Source: a bacterium
GTDB lineage: Archaea; Nanoarchaeota; Nanoarchaeia; Woesearchaeales; UBA10216
Assembly (NCBI GenBank): GCA_024206195.1
Contig: JAAGZO010000179.1
Coordinates: forward strand, 1 to 48,759
Reading direction: 5' to 3'
Length of the DNA stretch: 48,759 nt
The notes below the pieces were generated by a model. The model did not search any database. It was not told the DNA's origin and was given only the letters and a program-made list of their open reading frames with translations. The position numbers were made by a program, and so were the translations under genes. Of this stretch, positions 15,827-25,148 are shown piece by piece. Each line of letters begins with the position of its first letter. The first letter of the stretch is position 1.

Positions 15827-16426
15827 TTAGTCCTTGTTGGTATGCTCGTACCAATCCATTACGTAGTCTACGTATTTCTGTGCTGCACTTTGGTTTTCAA
15901 ATCTCATTACATACCTTGAATTTTGCTTCAAAACCAATTCTTCCTCATGCCCACCTTCGCCACTTTTGTTACGTCCACTACCAGTAGCAGCAGTACCTAG
16001 TGTAGTGGCACCCGTCAGGTCTGTATCGTTATTTGCATTACCAACATTTGTGTTAATAATGTAATTAAAATCCTGCCAGTTACTTATATTACCAGAATTC
16101 CTATTTCGGTTTTTTGCTGTTAGAGATACTTGGTCTGCTTCTGTAAAGCCAGCAACGTCTTCATAAAAAGTAATGTGAAACTCACCTTCAGTAATAATGT
16201 GCATTAACCAATGTGACCATTTTGTTGAATTGCCAGTGTGAAAACGAATATCAAGAACATCACCATTTGGCACCTGTATAAATTGTTCATTAAAATAAGA
16301 ACTACCACTATGAATCTCATGGTGTGCGTAATCGACTATTTGGAAACTATGCGTAGACGAATCAAGTCGTGCTGTTCTTGCTACTGTAGTTGAAATTAAT
16401 CCACCAATTGCCCGTATTAAACTCAT
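15827..16426 (-). CDS. Virion structural protein (beta-rich, HEIHSG family)
   Basis: 199 residues. HHEIHSGSSYFNEQFIQ, then LDIRFHTGNSTKWSHW, FHITFYEDV and NRNRNSGN are features of a family widely found among tail or capsid genes of tailed phages. Beta-rich, possibly a fibre head or decoration module. Role inferred from position among tail genes. Confidence 0.55.
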   Translation of the reverse strand: MSLIRAIGGLISTTVARTARLDSSTHSFQIVDYAHHEIHSGSSYFNEQFIQVPNGDVLDIRFHTGNSTKWSHWLMHIITEGEFHITFYEDVAGFTEADQVSLTAKNRNRNSGNISNWQDFNYIINTNVGNANNDTDLTGATTLGTAATGSGRNKSGEGGHEEELVLKQNSRYVMRFENQSAAQKYVDYVMDWYEHTNKD

Positions 16427-16915
16427 CTACCACCACCCTTCTGTCGTTTCATATCCGATGTTTATATTTTCGTTATCGTACAGTGTGAAACTAGCATCAC
16501 CGTAAATCGTTCCTGTTACCGTAACTGCGTTATCAGAACTACCCACGTTACATAAAATCAACTGCCTACCACTTACACCCGTTGGCATTGTAATTGCAAT
16601 TGCGCCTGTATCCGTATCAGCTAGCACCCTGTAGTCGTCGTCTACTATTGTGTAGGGACTATCCGATTTTGTAATCCTACGTGCAGTTGCACCGAAACTA
16701 TCAAAGACAGGATTCATCGCAGAGGTTCCCGCATCTTCGACGTTATCATTCGTAGTAAACCGCAACAGATTACCTTCAGTTGAACTGCCACTCAATAAGA
16801 GTTTTTCATTCACACGTTCAGGTAAATCACGCAACCACTCAAACCACGTAATTGTCCATTTGTTTTTCTCTATAAATGGGTCGTCTTTAAAGGGTGGTTC
16901 TTTTTGATCAGCCAT
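16427..16915 (-). CDS. Tail-associated protein, fibre-like
   Basis: 162 residues from an ATG (MADQKEPPFK) that overlaps the gp10-like gene by eight bases. It has a helical start (WTITWFEWLRDLPERV) and a beta C-terminal region like fibre repeats (YRVLADTDTGAIAITMPTG, ILCNVGSSDNAVTVTG). Probably a structural part of the tail; could be a short fibre or needle-related protein. Confidence 0.5.
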   Translation of the reverse strand: MADQKEPPFKDDPFIEKNKWTITWFEWLRDLPERVNEKLLLSGSSTEGNLLRFTTNDNVEDAGTSAMNPVFDSFGATARRITKSDSPYTIVDDDYRVLADTDTGAIAITMPTGVSGRQLILCNVGSSDNAVTVTGTIYGDASFTLYDNENINIGYETTEGWW

Positions 16916-18302
16916 TTCCAGGCACCGCATCTAAATATGCTTTTGTTATATTACGTTTAACGGGGTCACTTATTGTCACCTTGTAAATCCTATTCCTTGC
17001 ACAACCCAATCGGTTCCATCGTACACGCAATTTGTATTTACCAACTGCACCCATAGTACGCCATTTCTCGTTACTCCAAGTCTTACTGTCGTCGTCAGAC
17101 CATTTAAGCATAATCTGTGGGTCTGTTGTGGTTGTATCACCAACGCCAGTTTCCATGTCGAGTTCTAGTGAGGAGTGGAACAGGTTGGTTTTGTTTTGAT
17201 TAATATGCTGACACACCCTGATTGCACGTTTTACTGTGCTGTTATCTTCGTAGGTTTCAAAGTCGTATTCGTAAAGTTTACCGTTTTCAGCGTCGCCTAC
17301 GATTATTTTATCATCAAACCGTATTGCACAATTAGCCAAGTGCCTGTCGTCGTTTGTACCGCTTGCCCTTGTGTGCCAGAATCCCGTCGTTAAATCGTAA
17401 CAGATAGTTTTATTAGCAGTTGGGAATGAGAGTTCGTAAAACACATGCCCTTGCTGTTGGTAGATAAACCCAACTGCGTCTGACGTTTTACTGAAGGTGC
17501 TGATTAAATATTCTATTTGATAAGTAGAAACAGGTTCCAACCGCAATCCCATCTTGCGTACTATCCTGCCGTTATTATCAAGTAACACCATATCGTCTTC
17601 CCAAATTGCAATACTACGCTTTGCCCCGCATCCAATCCGCATGAACCCGCCTGGATTACGGTCAAATGGTATATCTGCACCTGAGTTGTACCAAATCTCC
17701 GTTGTGCGTTCTCCAATTAACCACAACTGACGTTCAACTGAACGTGGTGCAACTAGGTTATCACCGTCGCCTTCTGCGGTAAAATACTGTAACGGGTTCC
17801 AACTTGTTATATCGTCACTATCGCTTAAATACGCTTCGTCGGTATCCGCTTTTGAGATTATCTGGTATCCGTCTTGGAAGGTAGCACCTGAAGGAACGGG
17901 TAAATCAGCATCGGTAATTTCAGTTACACTTGAACCGTCGCTATACCAACCCTTTCCGTCTTCGTAAATTCCTATGTAAGTATCATCGTCACTAGTTAAA
18001 TCCACCCACCCGCTTGTTGTGTTGATTGTGCCTACGTTTGTGGTGGTGCTGTCAGTTTCGATTTTGTATAGTCTGTCCTTGATTACTGCGTAAAGGTTGC
18101 CTTTGTAGATAGTAAATCCACGCACTTCACCTGTGTAACCTATATCTATCCAGAGTTTGTGTCCAGGCACACCCGTTAATCCTATTATATTCTTCGCACC
18201 TGTTTTATCAACTTCAACGTAAAGATTCTGACAAACCTGTGCGTTCAGGTTCTTCGACCTTGCGGTATATGCACCGCCTATGAACGGCCACTCTTTATTC
18301 AT
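16908..18302 (-). CDS. Packaged-DNA stabilisation / tail hub protein, P22 gp10-like
   Basis: 464 residues. The N-terminus WPFIGGAYTARSKNLNAQVCQNLYVEV is typical of gp10-like proteins (a Q-x-C-x-N-x-Y-x-E pattern). It continues as beta-propeller-like sequence, e.g. GEVRGFTIYKGNLYAVIKDRLYKI, ADGE-like blocks and LWLIGERTTEIWYNSG, which is strongly conserved in the family. It plugs the portal after packaging and forms the tail hub. Overlaps the upstream gp4-like gene (ATGA). Confidence 0.82.
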   Translation of the reverse strand: MNKEWPFIGGAYTARSKNLNAQVCQNLYVEVDKTGAKNIIGLTGVPGHKLWIDIGYTGEVRGFTIYKGNLYAVIKDRLYKIETDSTTTNVGTINTTSGWVDLTSDDDTYIGIYEDGKGWYSDGSSVTEITDADLPVPSGATFQDGYQIISKADTDEAYLSDSDDITSWNPLQYFTAEGDGDNLVAPRSVERQLWLIGERTTEIWYNSGADIPFDRNPGGFMRIGCGAKRSIAIWEDDMVLLDNNGRIVRKMGLRLEPVSTYQIEYLISTFSKTSDAVGFIYQQQGHVFYELSFPTANKTICYDLTTGFWHTRASGTNDDRHLANCAIRFDDKIIVGDAENGKLYEYDFETYEDNSTVKRAIRVCQHINQNKTNLFHSSLELDMETGVGDTTTTDPQIMLKWSDDDSKTWSNEKWRTMGAVGKYKLRVRWNRLGCARNRIYKVTISDPVKRNITKAYLDAVPGNG

Positions 18303-19534
18303 CTTGTAGTTCTCAACTGTATTCGTACAGGTACATTTTCGCTATCGGAAATTTCCGCTTCCATTAGCATATCCTTTGCCATTGCAACTACCATCGGGTC
18401 TATTGGTTTGTTGTATTTAGGGAATAACCGTATCGCAAGGTTCCATGCAACCGCCTCAAACCATTCCTGTGCAACCTCAAAATCGTCGGTTAGTGAGTTC
18501 ATATATTGAATCGGTATTCGTGCCGTGAACTTTATATATTCCTGTGTATCGTCGGGTTCAGGCCATACTTTCATTACACCGTTTGTAAGCTGTTTATCGT
18601 AGTAAATCTGCGTGGGTGCTGCTTCCGTTGTCTTATCGGTAAGCGGTTTGTAATCGTGCATACCTTCAACTGTAATTGCAACTTCAGAAGCGTCTGATAA
18701 TATACGCCTTGCTTCTACAATCTCAGTTGGGCGTGAAGTCTTCTCCGTGTATGTATATACATGATTATCAACTGCAATATCGTCTGTGAGTACGTCTAGT
18801 ATCGTTAAAGTAGTTGACAACGCTGCTACTATATAAGTCCACTGTACGCTACCGTCGTCGAGTTCAAACCCTACGTGGTCGCCTACCTGTCCTATTTCTA
18901 TATTACCAGTTGCAGCACCGTCTGTGGTGATTGAGGTTATTTTCTTGTAGGTTTCTGTACTGTAAACCGTAGTTGCGTTTGGTCCTGAAATTGTTTCGGT
19001 AACTGCGACACCCGCACCGTTTGTACCTGTGATGCTGTAAGTATCGCCTGATTCGTCACTTCCACCGTAGAATAATATCTTACGGTCACTTGACATTGTA
19101 GCAATCCCACTTGTAACCAACGCACCGTTTAGCGTGAATGAACCCGAACCCGTTGGTTTCTGTGCTACACAGATTCCGTTTCTATCGAAGTTATCACCAA
19201 ATCCTGTAGTTGCGTCAATCACAACGGAACTCGCACCCGTTACTGCTGCGGTTGCCACCTCCGTCTTAATTGCGTCCTTTGCACAGTGGGTGCCTGTGGG
19301 TCCTATTAAATATGAAATCGTATCGTCGGCAAGGAAAAGTGACAGTTCACGGTTGAGCCAAATGCCGTATTTATTCTGCCATGCTTTCAGCATCATATTA
19401 AGTGAGCGTAACCCGTCTTCACTTTCGGAAGCCTCAATCGACTCCCCCGGTGAATAGACACCCACTAATCCTAATGCCTCTTTTAAAATATCATTTGCCG
19501 TTACGTTGTAATGCAATAAACCTGAAGTAGCCAT
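18299..19534 (-). CDS. Head completion / tail accessory protein, P22 gp4-like with an inserted domain
   Basis: 411 residues. The N-terminal TANDILKEALGLVGVYSPGESIEASESEDGLRSLNMMLKAW and the C-terminal EWFEAVAWNLAIRLFPKYNKPI are hallmarks of gp4-like adaptors that attach below the portal. Between them, roughly residues 90-250, lies an extra Ser/Thr/Gly-rich beta region that the P22 protein (about 166 residues) lacks. This suggests an inserted Ig-like or surface domain. It is followed directly by the gp10-like gene, as in P22. Confidence 0.75.
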   Translation of the reverse strand: MATSGLLHYNVTANDILKEALGLVGVYSPGESIEASESEDGLRSLNMMLKAWQNKYGIWLNRELSLFLADDTISYLIGPTGTHCAKDAIKTEVATAAVTGASSVVIDATTGFGDNFDRNGICVAQKPTGSGSFTLNGALVTSGIATMSSDRKILFYGGSDESGDTYSITGTNGAGVAVTETISGPNATTVYSTETYKKITSITTDGAATGNIEIGQVGDHVGFELDDGSVQWTYIVAALSTTLTILDVLTDDIAVDNHVYTYTEKTSRPTEIVEARRILSDASEVAITVEGMHDYKPLTDKTTEAAPTQIYYDKQLTNGVMKVWPEPDDTQEYIKFTARIPIQYMNSLTDDFEVAQEWFEAVAWNLAIRLFPKYNKPIDPMVVAMAKDMLMEAEISDSENVPVRIQLRTTR

Positions 19535-20005
19535 TTATAATCCCGTTCCTGTAATTTCTGTAGCGGTTATAGATGTATAATTATTAAGGCTAGGCAGATA
19601 AACTGCATTACCTGCCGTAGCCTTATGTGGTAGGTATGTATTAAGCGTGACTGTATTGCCAGATGGAGTACCGTCGCAAAAGTCCGAATGTGTTGAATAA
19701 TCGTCCAATACAATTATAATAGGGCTGCCATCAACGAGTCCTGAAGCAGAGGTTAGTGCAACTGTAGTTGCGTATCGCTCCGCTGTTGTACCCACTGTTG
19801 TTTCGCCAACTGTAGATGTTACCGCAGGTCGTCCAATAGGAACTGTCTGATCGTCGGGAATCCCGACTACATCGTCCTGTGGACTCCTTACATTCCAACA
19901 ACTCGGACAGACGAAGAATCCATCCCATCTTGTTTGCATGGTTGATGCCTTGCGCTTCATTCCACAGGCATCGCAAATTGCGTTATAGTCACCTAATACA
20001 TACAT
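19535..20005 (-). CDS. Zinc-ribbon structural protein
   Basis: 156 residues. The N-terminal region ICDACGMKRKASTMQTRWDG and VCPSCWNVRSPQD is a zinc ribbon often found in phage proteins near head-tail joining genes. The rest is Thr/Ser/Val-rich beta sequence. TAATG junction upstream. Probably a minor virion component. Confidence 0.55.
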   Translation of the reverse strand: MYVLGDYNAICDACGMKRKASTMQTRWDGFFVCPSCWNVRSPQDDVVGIPDDQTVPIGRPAVTSTVGETTVGTTAERYATTVALTSASGLVDGSPIIIVLDDYSTHSDFCDGTPSGNTVTLNTYLPHKATAGNAVYLPSLNNYTSITATEITGTGL

Positions 20006-20433
20006 TATTGTTTAAACTTCCCATGAATTGTTATGTCGTAAGTATCTGCTGCTGTGTGACCTACCGTTGTAAAGAGTATATCACCAGTTGCGTCGTCGAG
20101 TCCAGGGTCTACAAGTCCACCAGGATAATCCATCACACCTGAATCGTCTTCGGGTATGAGTGCAATTAAAGATTTCGGTGTCCTGTCCCATTCGATTTTA
20201 ACCTGCATCCCATCGGTTGCATATTGAATCTTCGTGATCGTAGTCCGTTGTGGAACGGAACCGCCTGGAAGCCTGAAATCGGAAAGGTCGAGTTTCTGAA
20301 CAGCAGATTCACCCGTACCGTCAGACAGATTCGTGCATTTAATAATAAACCGCACAAAACCCTGTGTAGGATCGTCTGAAAGGTTTTCAAACTGAGGTGG
20401 ATAGATATATTGTACGTCTACTGTATCTGCCAT
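20005..20433 (-). CDS. Putative virion protein
   Basis: 142 residues, beta-rich (YIYPPQFENLSDDPTQGFVRFIIKC; MQVKIEWDRTPKS). No recognised family; virion role inferred from position among head and tail genes. Confidence 0.45.
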   Translation of the reverse strand: MADTVDVQYIYPPQFENLSDDPTQGFVRFIIKCTNLSDGTGESAVQKLDLSDFRLPGGSVPQRTTITKIQYATDGMQVKIEWDRTPKSLIALIPEDDSGVMDYPGGLVDPGLDDATGDILFTTVGHTAADTYDITIHGKFKQ

Positions 20434-20436
20434 TTT

Positions 20437-21150
20437 CTACCTCTCTTTAATTACGCAAATGTAATCTATATTCAGAGTATTGGCTGTTGCTTCACCGTTT
20501 CTAATACCAATTACAGGGATAAGTTCAGCAGTTGGGAACGAAGTGTTTTCAACCGTTCCGTTCAGATTGTTTTCACCAGTGTAATAAGTAATAGTCTGAA
20601 CACCGTCGAAGTAAAAACCAACGACTTTATCAGTTGCATCTGTTAGTGTATCTACAGCAGCATTAGCTGAAATTGAAGCGGAACCAGACCGTACATTAAA
20701 GTCTAAGTTGGCATCGCCATCGTCTGTTGCAAAAGTAACACCGTCAGCAGCACCGACACCGAAAACACCTGTATCTGCCGTTGCTCTTGAAATTAAACCT
20801 GCTGCAATGTCAGTCTGGTCTACGTCGTTACCTTGGAATTTAGCCTTGAACCATAGTTTCTTACCTGCTTCAAGTGTGAAGGTTTCACCACCAGCACCCG
20901 TCCATGCCTGTAATACCATGTACGTATTGTCTGTGGCGGGTAGTGTAATTAAGATTCTACCGTCGTCTGAATCCTGCAATGCTACCGTTGATGAACCCGA
21001 AAAAAGCATCGACCATGTTTCAAAATCTTCTCTGTGAAAGTCGTCCATGAACACATGGTACTTAGTCGGGTCTGGCATACCTAGTTGGTCAAATACAGCA
21101 CCACTAGCTACGTTTGTTATACCGTTTGAATATCTACGTGGGGTCGGCAT
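20437..21150 (-). CDS. Putative capsid-associated protein, lectin-like beta fold
   Basis: 237 residues. The pattern HVFMDDFHREDF, then KKLWFKAKFQGNDVDQTDIAAGLISRA and VVGFYFDGVQTITYY fits beta-sandwich phage virion proteins of concanavalin-like style. Starts MPTPRRYSNGITNV, common for such proteins. Possibly decorates the capsid. Confidence 0.5.
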   Translation of the reverse strand: MPTPRRYSNGITNVASGAVFDQLGMPDPTKYHVFMDDFHREDFETWSMLFSGSSTVALQDSDDGRILITLPATDNTYMVLQAWTGAGGETFTLEAGKKLWFKAKFQGNDVDQTDIAAGLISRATADTGVFGVGAADGVTFATDDGDANLDFNVRSGSASISANAAVDTLTDATDKVVGFYFDGVQTITYYTGENNLNGTVENTSFPTAELIPVIGIRNGEATANTLNIDYICVIKER

Positions 21151-22063
21151 TTTGTTCTTCTCCTATTTGCGGTTCTTCCTGAACCGTCCCGTCTTGGGAC
21201 GCATCAAGGAGTCCTTGTTTTTCGTATTCGTCAATATCTTCTTTTGTAATTACACCACCAGTAATGAAGTTATCTTTCACCATTGGACCGTATTTATATA
21301 ATAATGACTGTAGTTTTTTTTCTTCTGCTAACTGTTCTGCATCCCTTATCTCTTGACCCCTTTCTGGTCGTTTATAAACTTTCCACTTTTTATCGTCGTC
21401 GGGGTCTGGTAGTACTTCCATCGGGTCTACATATCCGTATATCTTGTTTTTACTGTCTGCATAGGAAGGAATACATGCGTCAAGTAATGTGCTTGTATGT
21501 GGCACAAAAACTTCAATTCCCATTGCCATTCCAACGCCTAATACAAATTCAAGATTGGCACGACCCGCTTCGTGTACGTAAGACGAATGTGGATAGATAT
21601 AATCACATCCATATAACCGCAACTGCTTAACGCCTATGTGAATTGCAAAAGCAGCAGCATACGCAGGTGTGGTTCTGTAATAAGTATATCCAATTGTATT
21701 AATCACACCTTCAAGCGGATATTCAACAGAAGTGGGAAATTCATCGGGGTATGCTGTACTTGTAATAATGGGCTTATCGTGGTTTTTCAACCATTCGGTA
21801 TATGTGTCATGCACCGAAACTGGTTCGTCTTCTTTTTTGGTTTGTATCATTTTACTGTTACATTGCCATACATGCTTTAAGTCGTCCATACGCCACAAAA
21901 CGTCGTGGTTTACAATACATCCCAATTTATTAATCGCCCAAACTTCGTCTGCAAGTCCTCTTGGATTACCCGTTGTTAAAACCTCGCCAAAAAACGCTGC
22001 CTTTGAGTTGCCAAGTGCTACAATCGAAACAATCTCTGGTACTTTTCTTTCCTCTAACTCCAT
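21134..22063 (-). CDS. Rossmann-type protein, DUF115/Maf-like, within the head genes
   Basis: 309 residues from an ATG with GGGAGG upstream; the 13-codon longer reading lacks this. It begins IVSIVALGNSKAAFF, then DEVWAINKLG, TSTAYP, and VKQLRLYGCDYIYP near residue 170, with HEAGRANLEF after it. This order resembles DUF115-type proteins, which include flagellin glycosylation factors that handle nonulosonic acids. The C-terminal 90 residues are charged and end EEPQIGEEQNADPT. It could be a glycosyltransferase-like enzyme or a structural relative. Role uncertain. Confidence 0.5.
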   Translation of the reverse strand: MELEERKVPEIVSIVALGNSKAAFFGEVLTTGNPRGLADEVWAINKLGCIVNHDVLWRMDDLKHVWQCNSKMIQTKKEDEPVSVHDTYTEWLKNHDKPIITSTAYPDEFPTSVEYPLEGVINTIGYTYYRTTPAYAAAFAIHIGVKQLRLYGCDYIYPHSSYVHEAGRANLEFVLGVGMAMGIEVFVPHTSTLLDACIPSYADSKNKIYGYVDPMEVLPDPDDDKKWKVYKRPERGQEIRDAEQLAEEKKLQSLLYKYGPMVKDNFITGGVITKEDIDEYEKQGLLDASQDGTVQEEPQIGEEQNADPT

Positions 22064-22116
22064 CACTTCCTCCCTTAATGTAGGGGGCAGGGTTTCCCCC
22101 ACCCCCGTTAATCTGT

Positions 22117-22965
22117 CTAGTAGTTATCTGTAGCGGTGGTGCATTGTGGTGCGCCAAACGCTTTTCTTCGTGTGCTGTGGTCTACTACAAACAAAGCAGT
22201 AAACCTCGTTGCTGAATCAGGTACTTTCGGACCAACTGGTTCAATCGTGCCACGTACATCAAGTGCAGTTGAACCTGCTGCTGAATCAGAATCAGTTGTG
22301 GTGTCTAGTCCTGGTCTTACTATATAACCAGCGGTTGCAGCGTCAGTAACACCTACCTGACCATCGTAACTCATGCAAATCAACTTACCCTTATCCGCAA
22401 GATGAAACGGTAAACCCAATTGCTTACCAATTCCCATCGTTATGATAGAGGCATTGTTAAACATCTGCGTTGCATAAGCCTTGGTTGAACCAACCCAACT
22501 AAGTGAGTTGATTGTTTTAAACGCTTTCTGACCTGAAACCTCAACGGTCTGAGATGCGCCTTTAATCTGCTCTACCATAGTGTCGCCATATACATCTAAA
22601 CCCTTAATTACTAGGGTAGCGATAGTTGCACCTGCGCCACTACATGACCATGTGATATTCCTCGGAACATCAAGTTCAAAAATAGTTGCGCCAGCGGTAA
22701 TTAGTGTACCTGAACATAAGGTTAACCAGTTACCACCAGTACCAAGCGAACCTACCGTTGGTGACATTAAGGACGTATTTGCATACGAACTCAAAAGCCC
22801 AACGTCAGTTGCAGGGATTGGTACAGCAGCAGCAGTTGAGAGGAACTCATGTGCGTATAGGTGTGTCATTTTAATGCCACGCCTACCGTCTGGTGAGTAT
22901 CCCGCCAAATACGCATTACCAACATAAAGTTCATCGGCATGCGAGATTGTGTGTCTAGTTGTCAT
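22117..22965 (-). CDS. Putative virion protein near the capsid gene
   Basis: 282 residues, beta/loop rich with many Gly, Ala and Thr (GGNWLTLCSGTLITAGATIFELDVPRN-like region). It lies directly after the major capsid gene, where decoration or head-completion proteins are common. Family not recognised. Confidence 0.45.
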   Translation of the reverse strand: MTTRHTISHADELYVGNAYLAGYSPDGRRGIKMTHLYAHEFLSTAAAVPIPATDVGLLSSYANTSLMSPTVGSLGTGGNWLTLCSGTLITAGATIFELDVPRNITWSCSGAGATIATLVIKGLDVYGDTMVEQIKGASQTVEVSGQKAFKTINSLSWVGSTKAYATQMFNNASIITMGIGKQLGLPFHLADKGKLICMSYDGQVGVTDAATAGYIVRPGLDTTTDSDSAAGSTALDVRGTIEPVGPKVPDSATRFTALFVVDHSTRRKAFGAPQCTTATDNY

Positions 22966-23049
22966 TGTTTTACTCCTTTAATAAATCCAATGAAGGACAT
23001 GGATTATTGGGGCAGGGATTGCTCCCTACCCCTCACCACATATAAAAGG

Positions 23050-23952
23050 TTACGCTCCTGCGTTGCCTTCTACACCTCGCCAATCACTCCAACCGAAGCT
23101 GTAGTAATCGTAAGAACTTGCAAGTGCGTTCTTGGTAGAGAAGTCATTGTCTTTTTCAAGGTCTATCTTATGCCTCTGATAGTGCTTCATCCCGTCGGGA
23201 CAGTTAGTCCGCATGAAATAAGCATCTGTATCAGAGAAGAAATGATTTACCTTGATACCACCAGGGAGTTCGCCAGTCATTTTCATGACGTTGACGTTAT
23301 TATCACCAGTGTTTACCTGAAGCGTTGATTTAAGGATACGGTTAGCTTCAAACCAGATTTGCCTCGGAATATGCAAACTCTGTGCCATCATCCCGACTTT
23401 TAATCCGTTTGAGTCCGTCCGACCCATAATTGCGATAATCATATTCTCAAGCGCCACTTCTGAAATATCAGCAGCGGTCTGGAGATTACTCTGACTACCT
23501 ATTCTGCTTGTGTGGTCTGACGCACACAGCACTTTACCGTCACCGCCCGTATAAGAACTATTGAAAGCTCTGTTATATACATTAGCAGCGACGTTCTCTT
23601 TCGTCTGTCGCATTGAGAAACCAAGGCTCTTTGCCCTGCCGTTTGCAAGTTTCTCGTACAGGTTGTTTATAAGTTCCTCAAAAGTTACGATGAAACCTAA
23701 GCTATACGCAACGTGAGTGTACCTGGAAACGTATTCCTGTGCGGTACTCGCATAGGTGGTAGACTTGCCTTCACGCTTTACAGGTGCCAGCGGAAATCCA
23801 CTGGTGGCAACGTCTTCTTCCCATTGCTGTGTTGAAGTTGATGTATCGAACAAGTCTTTGTATTCTTCTGCATGTTCGCCATATCCTATCCCAAACCACG
23901 CCTTCACACCAGGCCATTTCGACTTAGGATGATTACCTGAACTAATAGTCAT
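23050..23952 (-). CDS. Major capsid protein, HK97-fold (Mu gpT-like)
   Basis: 300 residues. The blocks VTFEELINNLYEKLANGRAKSLGFSMRQTKE, VLCASDHTSRIG..SNLQTAADISEVALENMIIAIMGRTDSNGLKVGMM and SDTDAYFMRTNCPDGMKHYQR are typical of Mu gpT-like HK97 capsid proteins. The order scaffold, decoration, capsid seen here is standard. It assembles the icosahedral shell in the cytoplasm. Strong call on family, no direct proof. Confidence 0.8.
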   Translation of the reverse strand: MTISSGNHPKSKWPGVKAWFGIGYGEHAEEYKDLFDTSTSTQQWEEDVATSGFPLAPVKREGKSTTYASTAQEYVSRYTHVAYSLGFIVTFEELINNLYEKLANGRAKSLGFSMRQTKENVAANVYNRAFNSSYTGGDGKVLCASDHTSRIGSQSNLQTAADISEVALENMIIAIMGRTDSNGLKVGMMAQSLHIPRQIWFEANRILKSTLQVNTGDNNVNVMKMTGELPGGIKVNHFFSDTDAYFMRTNCPDGMKHYQRHKIDLEKDNDFSTKNALASSYDYYSFGWSDWRGVEGNAGA

Positions 23953-23963
23953 ATCATTACCTC

Positions 23964-24575
23964 CTAAGCTGCCGTAACACCAAGGAATGTACCTGTGGTG
24001 TTGCGTGAAGTATTAATAATAACATCCCAAATACCGTAATCTGCCATCTCGTTATCTGGAATATCTGCAAGTGCATGAATGTGAATCGTATGCGCTTGTG
24101 TAGTTGTCGGGGTTGTAGAACCGTCAAGTACGAAACTTGAAAGTCCAGTTGAGGTGCTTCCACCGCTTCCTGCTGCCAGTATTCCGTTCTGTCCTGGGAA
24201 TACCTTGGAAGGCGTTGCGTCACCGTCGTCCCTTACCTGAAAAATCAAGTCAGGGGTTGCAAATACGACATTTGCCCAACCCTGAGTTGAAGCGGGGCTG
24301 TACTGCCGTGTAAGGTTATCGGGATTGGGTTCAAATGAGGTGATTACACCTCTCATAACTGAACCCGATGCAACTGAAGCCCTTATAATTGTCGGATGTT
24401 TTACGGTAGTATCCTTGTTAGCCAATGCGGTTTCCATAACTACTGGATCACCTATGAAAAGTGCCGTTGCGTAAGACGCATGAATATAGCACCTGATTGT
24501 CTGACCGTTCCAAGGAGTACCGTCTACGTACCGCACAGGTCTTAGACCAAACGGTGCGGTTGATGGATTTGCCAT
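23964..24575 (-). CDS. Capsid decoration / stabilisation-like protein
   Basis: 203 residues beginning MANPSTAPFGLRPVRYVDG, followed by WNGQTIRCYIHASYATALFIGDPVVM. This N-terminal pattern is common in proteins coded directly before podovirus capsid genes. Beta-rich throughout. Probably a head decoration or assembly protein. Confidence 0.65.
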   Translation of the reverse strand: MANPSTAPFGLRPVRYVDGTPWNGQTIRCYIHASYATALFIGDPVVMETALANKDTTVKHPTIIRASVASGSVMRGVITSFEPNPDNLTRQYSPASTQGWANVVFATPDLIFQVRDDGDATPSKVFPGQNGILAAGSGGSTSTGLSSFVLDGSTTPTTTQAHTIHIHALADIPDNEMADYGIWDVIINTSRNTTGTFLGVTAA

Positions 24576-24598
24576 GTTACACTCCTGTTAAATTAATG

Positions 24599-25144
24599 TT
24601 AATCTGACCACATTTTTATACCGTCGGGGGTATATCTCCTGTCGCCTTCTTTTTCTTCAAATGTACCGCCTCTAATTGCCTCGTCTACCCTGTCTACTTC
24701 TTTCTGTTTATTTGCCTGGTCTTCGTCGTACAGTTCCTTGGGTATTCTCATTTCAACGCCCTTAATTGGAGAACCGTCTTCGTTAGTGCCTACAGTTACA
24801 GGCGGGGTGTCCGTCCTTTCATATCCCGCAGATTCGGCACGTTTAATGCGTCCTGGTTCCTTCATCCAATTATCGTTGAATGTGTAGTACATATACCCAT
24901 CTTCACCATTCCGTTGCTTTAACTTCTGCTCAGGGGTGCCGAAAGGTACACGCTCTCGCCTTTTTTCAGGTTCACGTTCCCTTTCTACTGTACTTTTTTC
25001 TTCTGCCTTTTTCGCACAATGGTATTTGTGCGTTGCCATCTGCTGTGCATTGCCTTTATATAAATCGCAAATATCGCATGTCGTTTCCTCTGCGGTTTGC
25101 ACATTTTCTACTGCGCCCTCTACTACTTCATTCTGTTCAGTCAT
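24599..25144 (-). CDS. Head-region protein with an N-terminal C2HC zinc finger
   Basis: 181 residues from ATG 25144. Residues about 23-43 carry C-x2-C-x12-H-x3-C (CDICDLYKGNAQQMATHKYHC spacing), a compact C2H2/C2HC finger, unusual in a capsid module. A highly charged Glu/Arg stretch follows, then a domain with GYMYYTFNDNW and MRIPKELYDED. It lies between the scaffold-like and decoration-like genes, so a role in assembly is likely, but no family is recognised. Confidence 0.5.
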   Translation of the reverse strand: MTEQNEVVEGAVENVQTAEETTCDICDLYKGNAQQMATHKYHCAKKAEEKSTVEREREPEKRRERVPFGTPEQKLKQRNGEDGYMYYTFNDNWMKEPGRIKRAESAGYERTDTPPVTVGTNEDGSPIKGVEMRIPKELYDEDQANKQKEVDRVDEAIRGGTFEEKEGDRRYTPDGIKMWSD

Positions 25145-25148
25145 TGTT

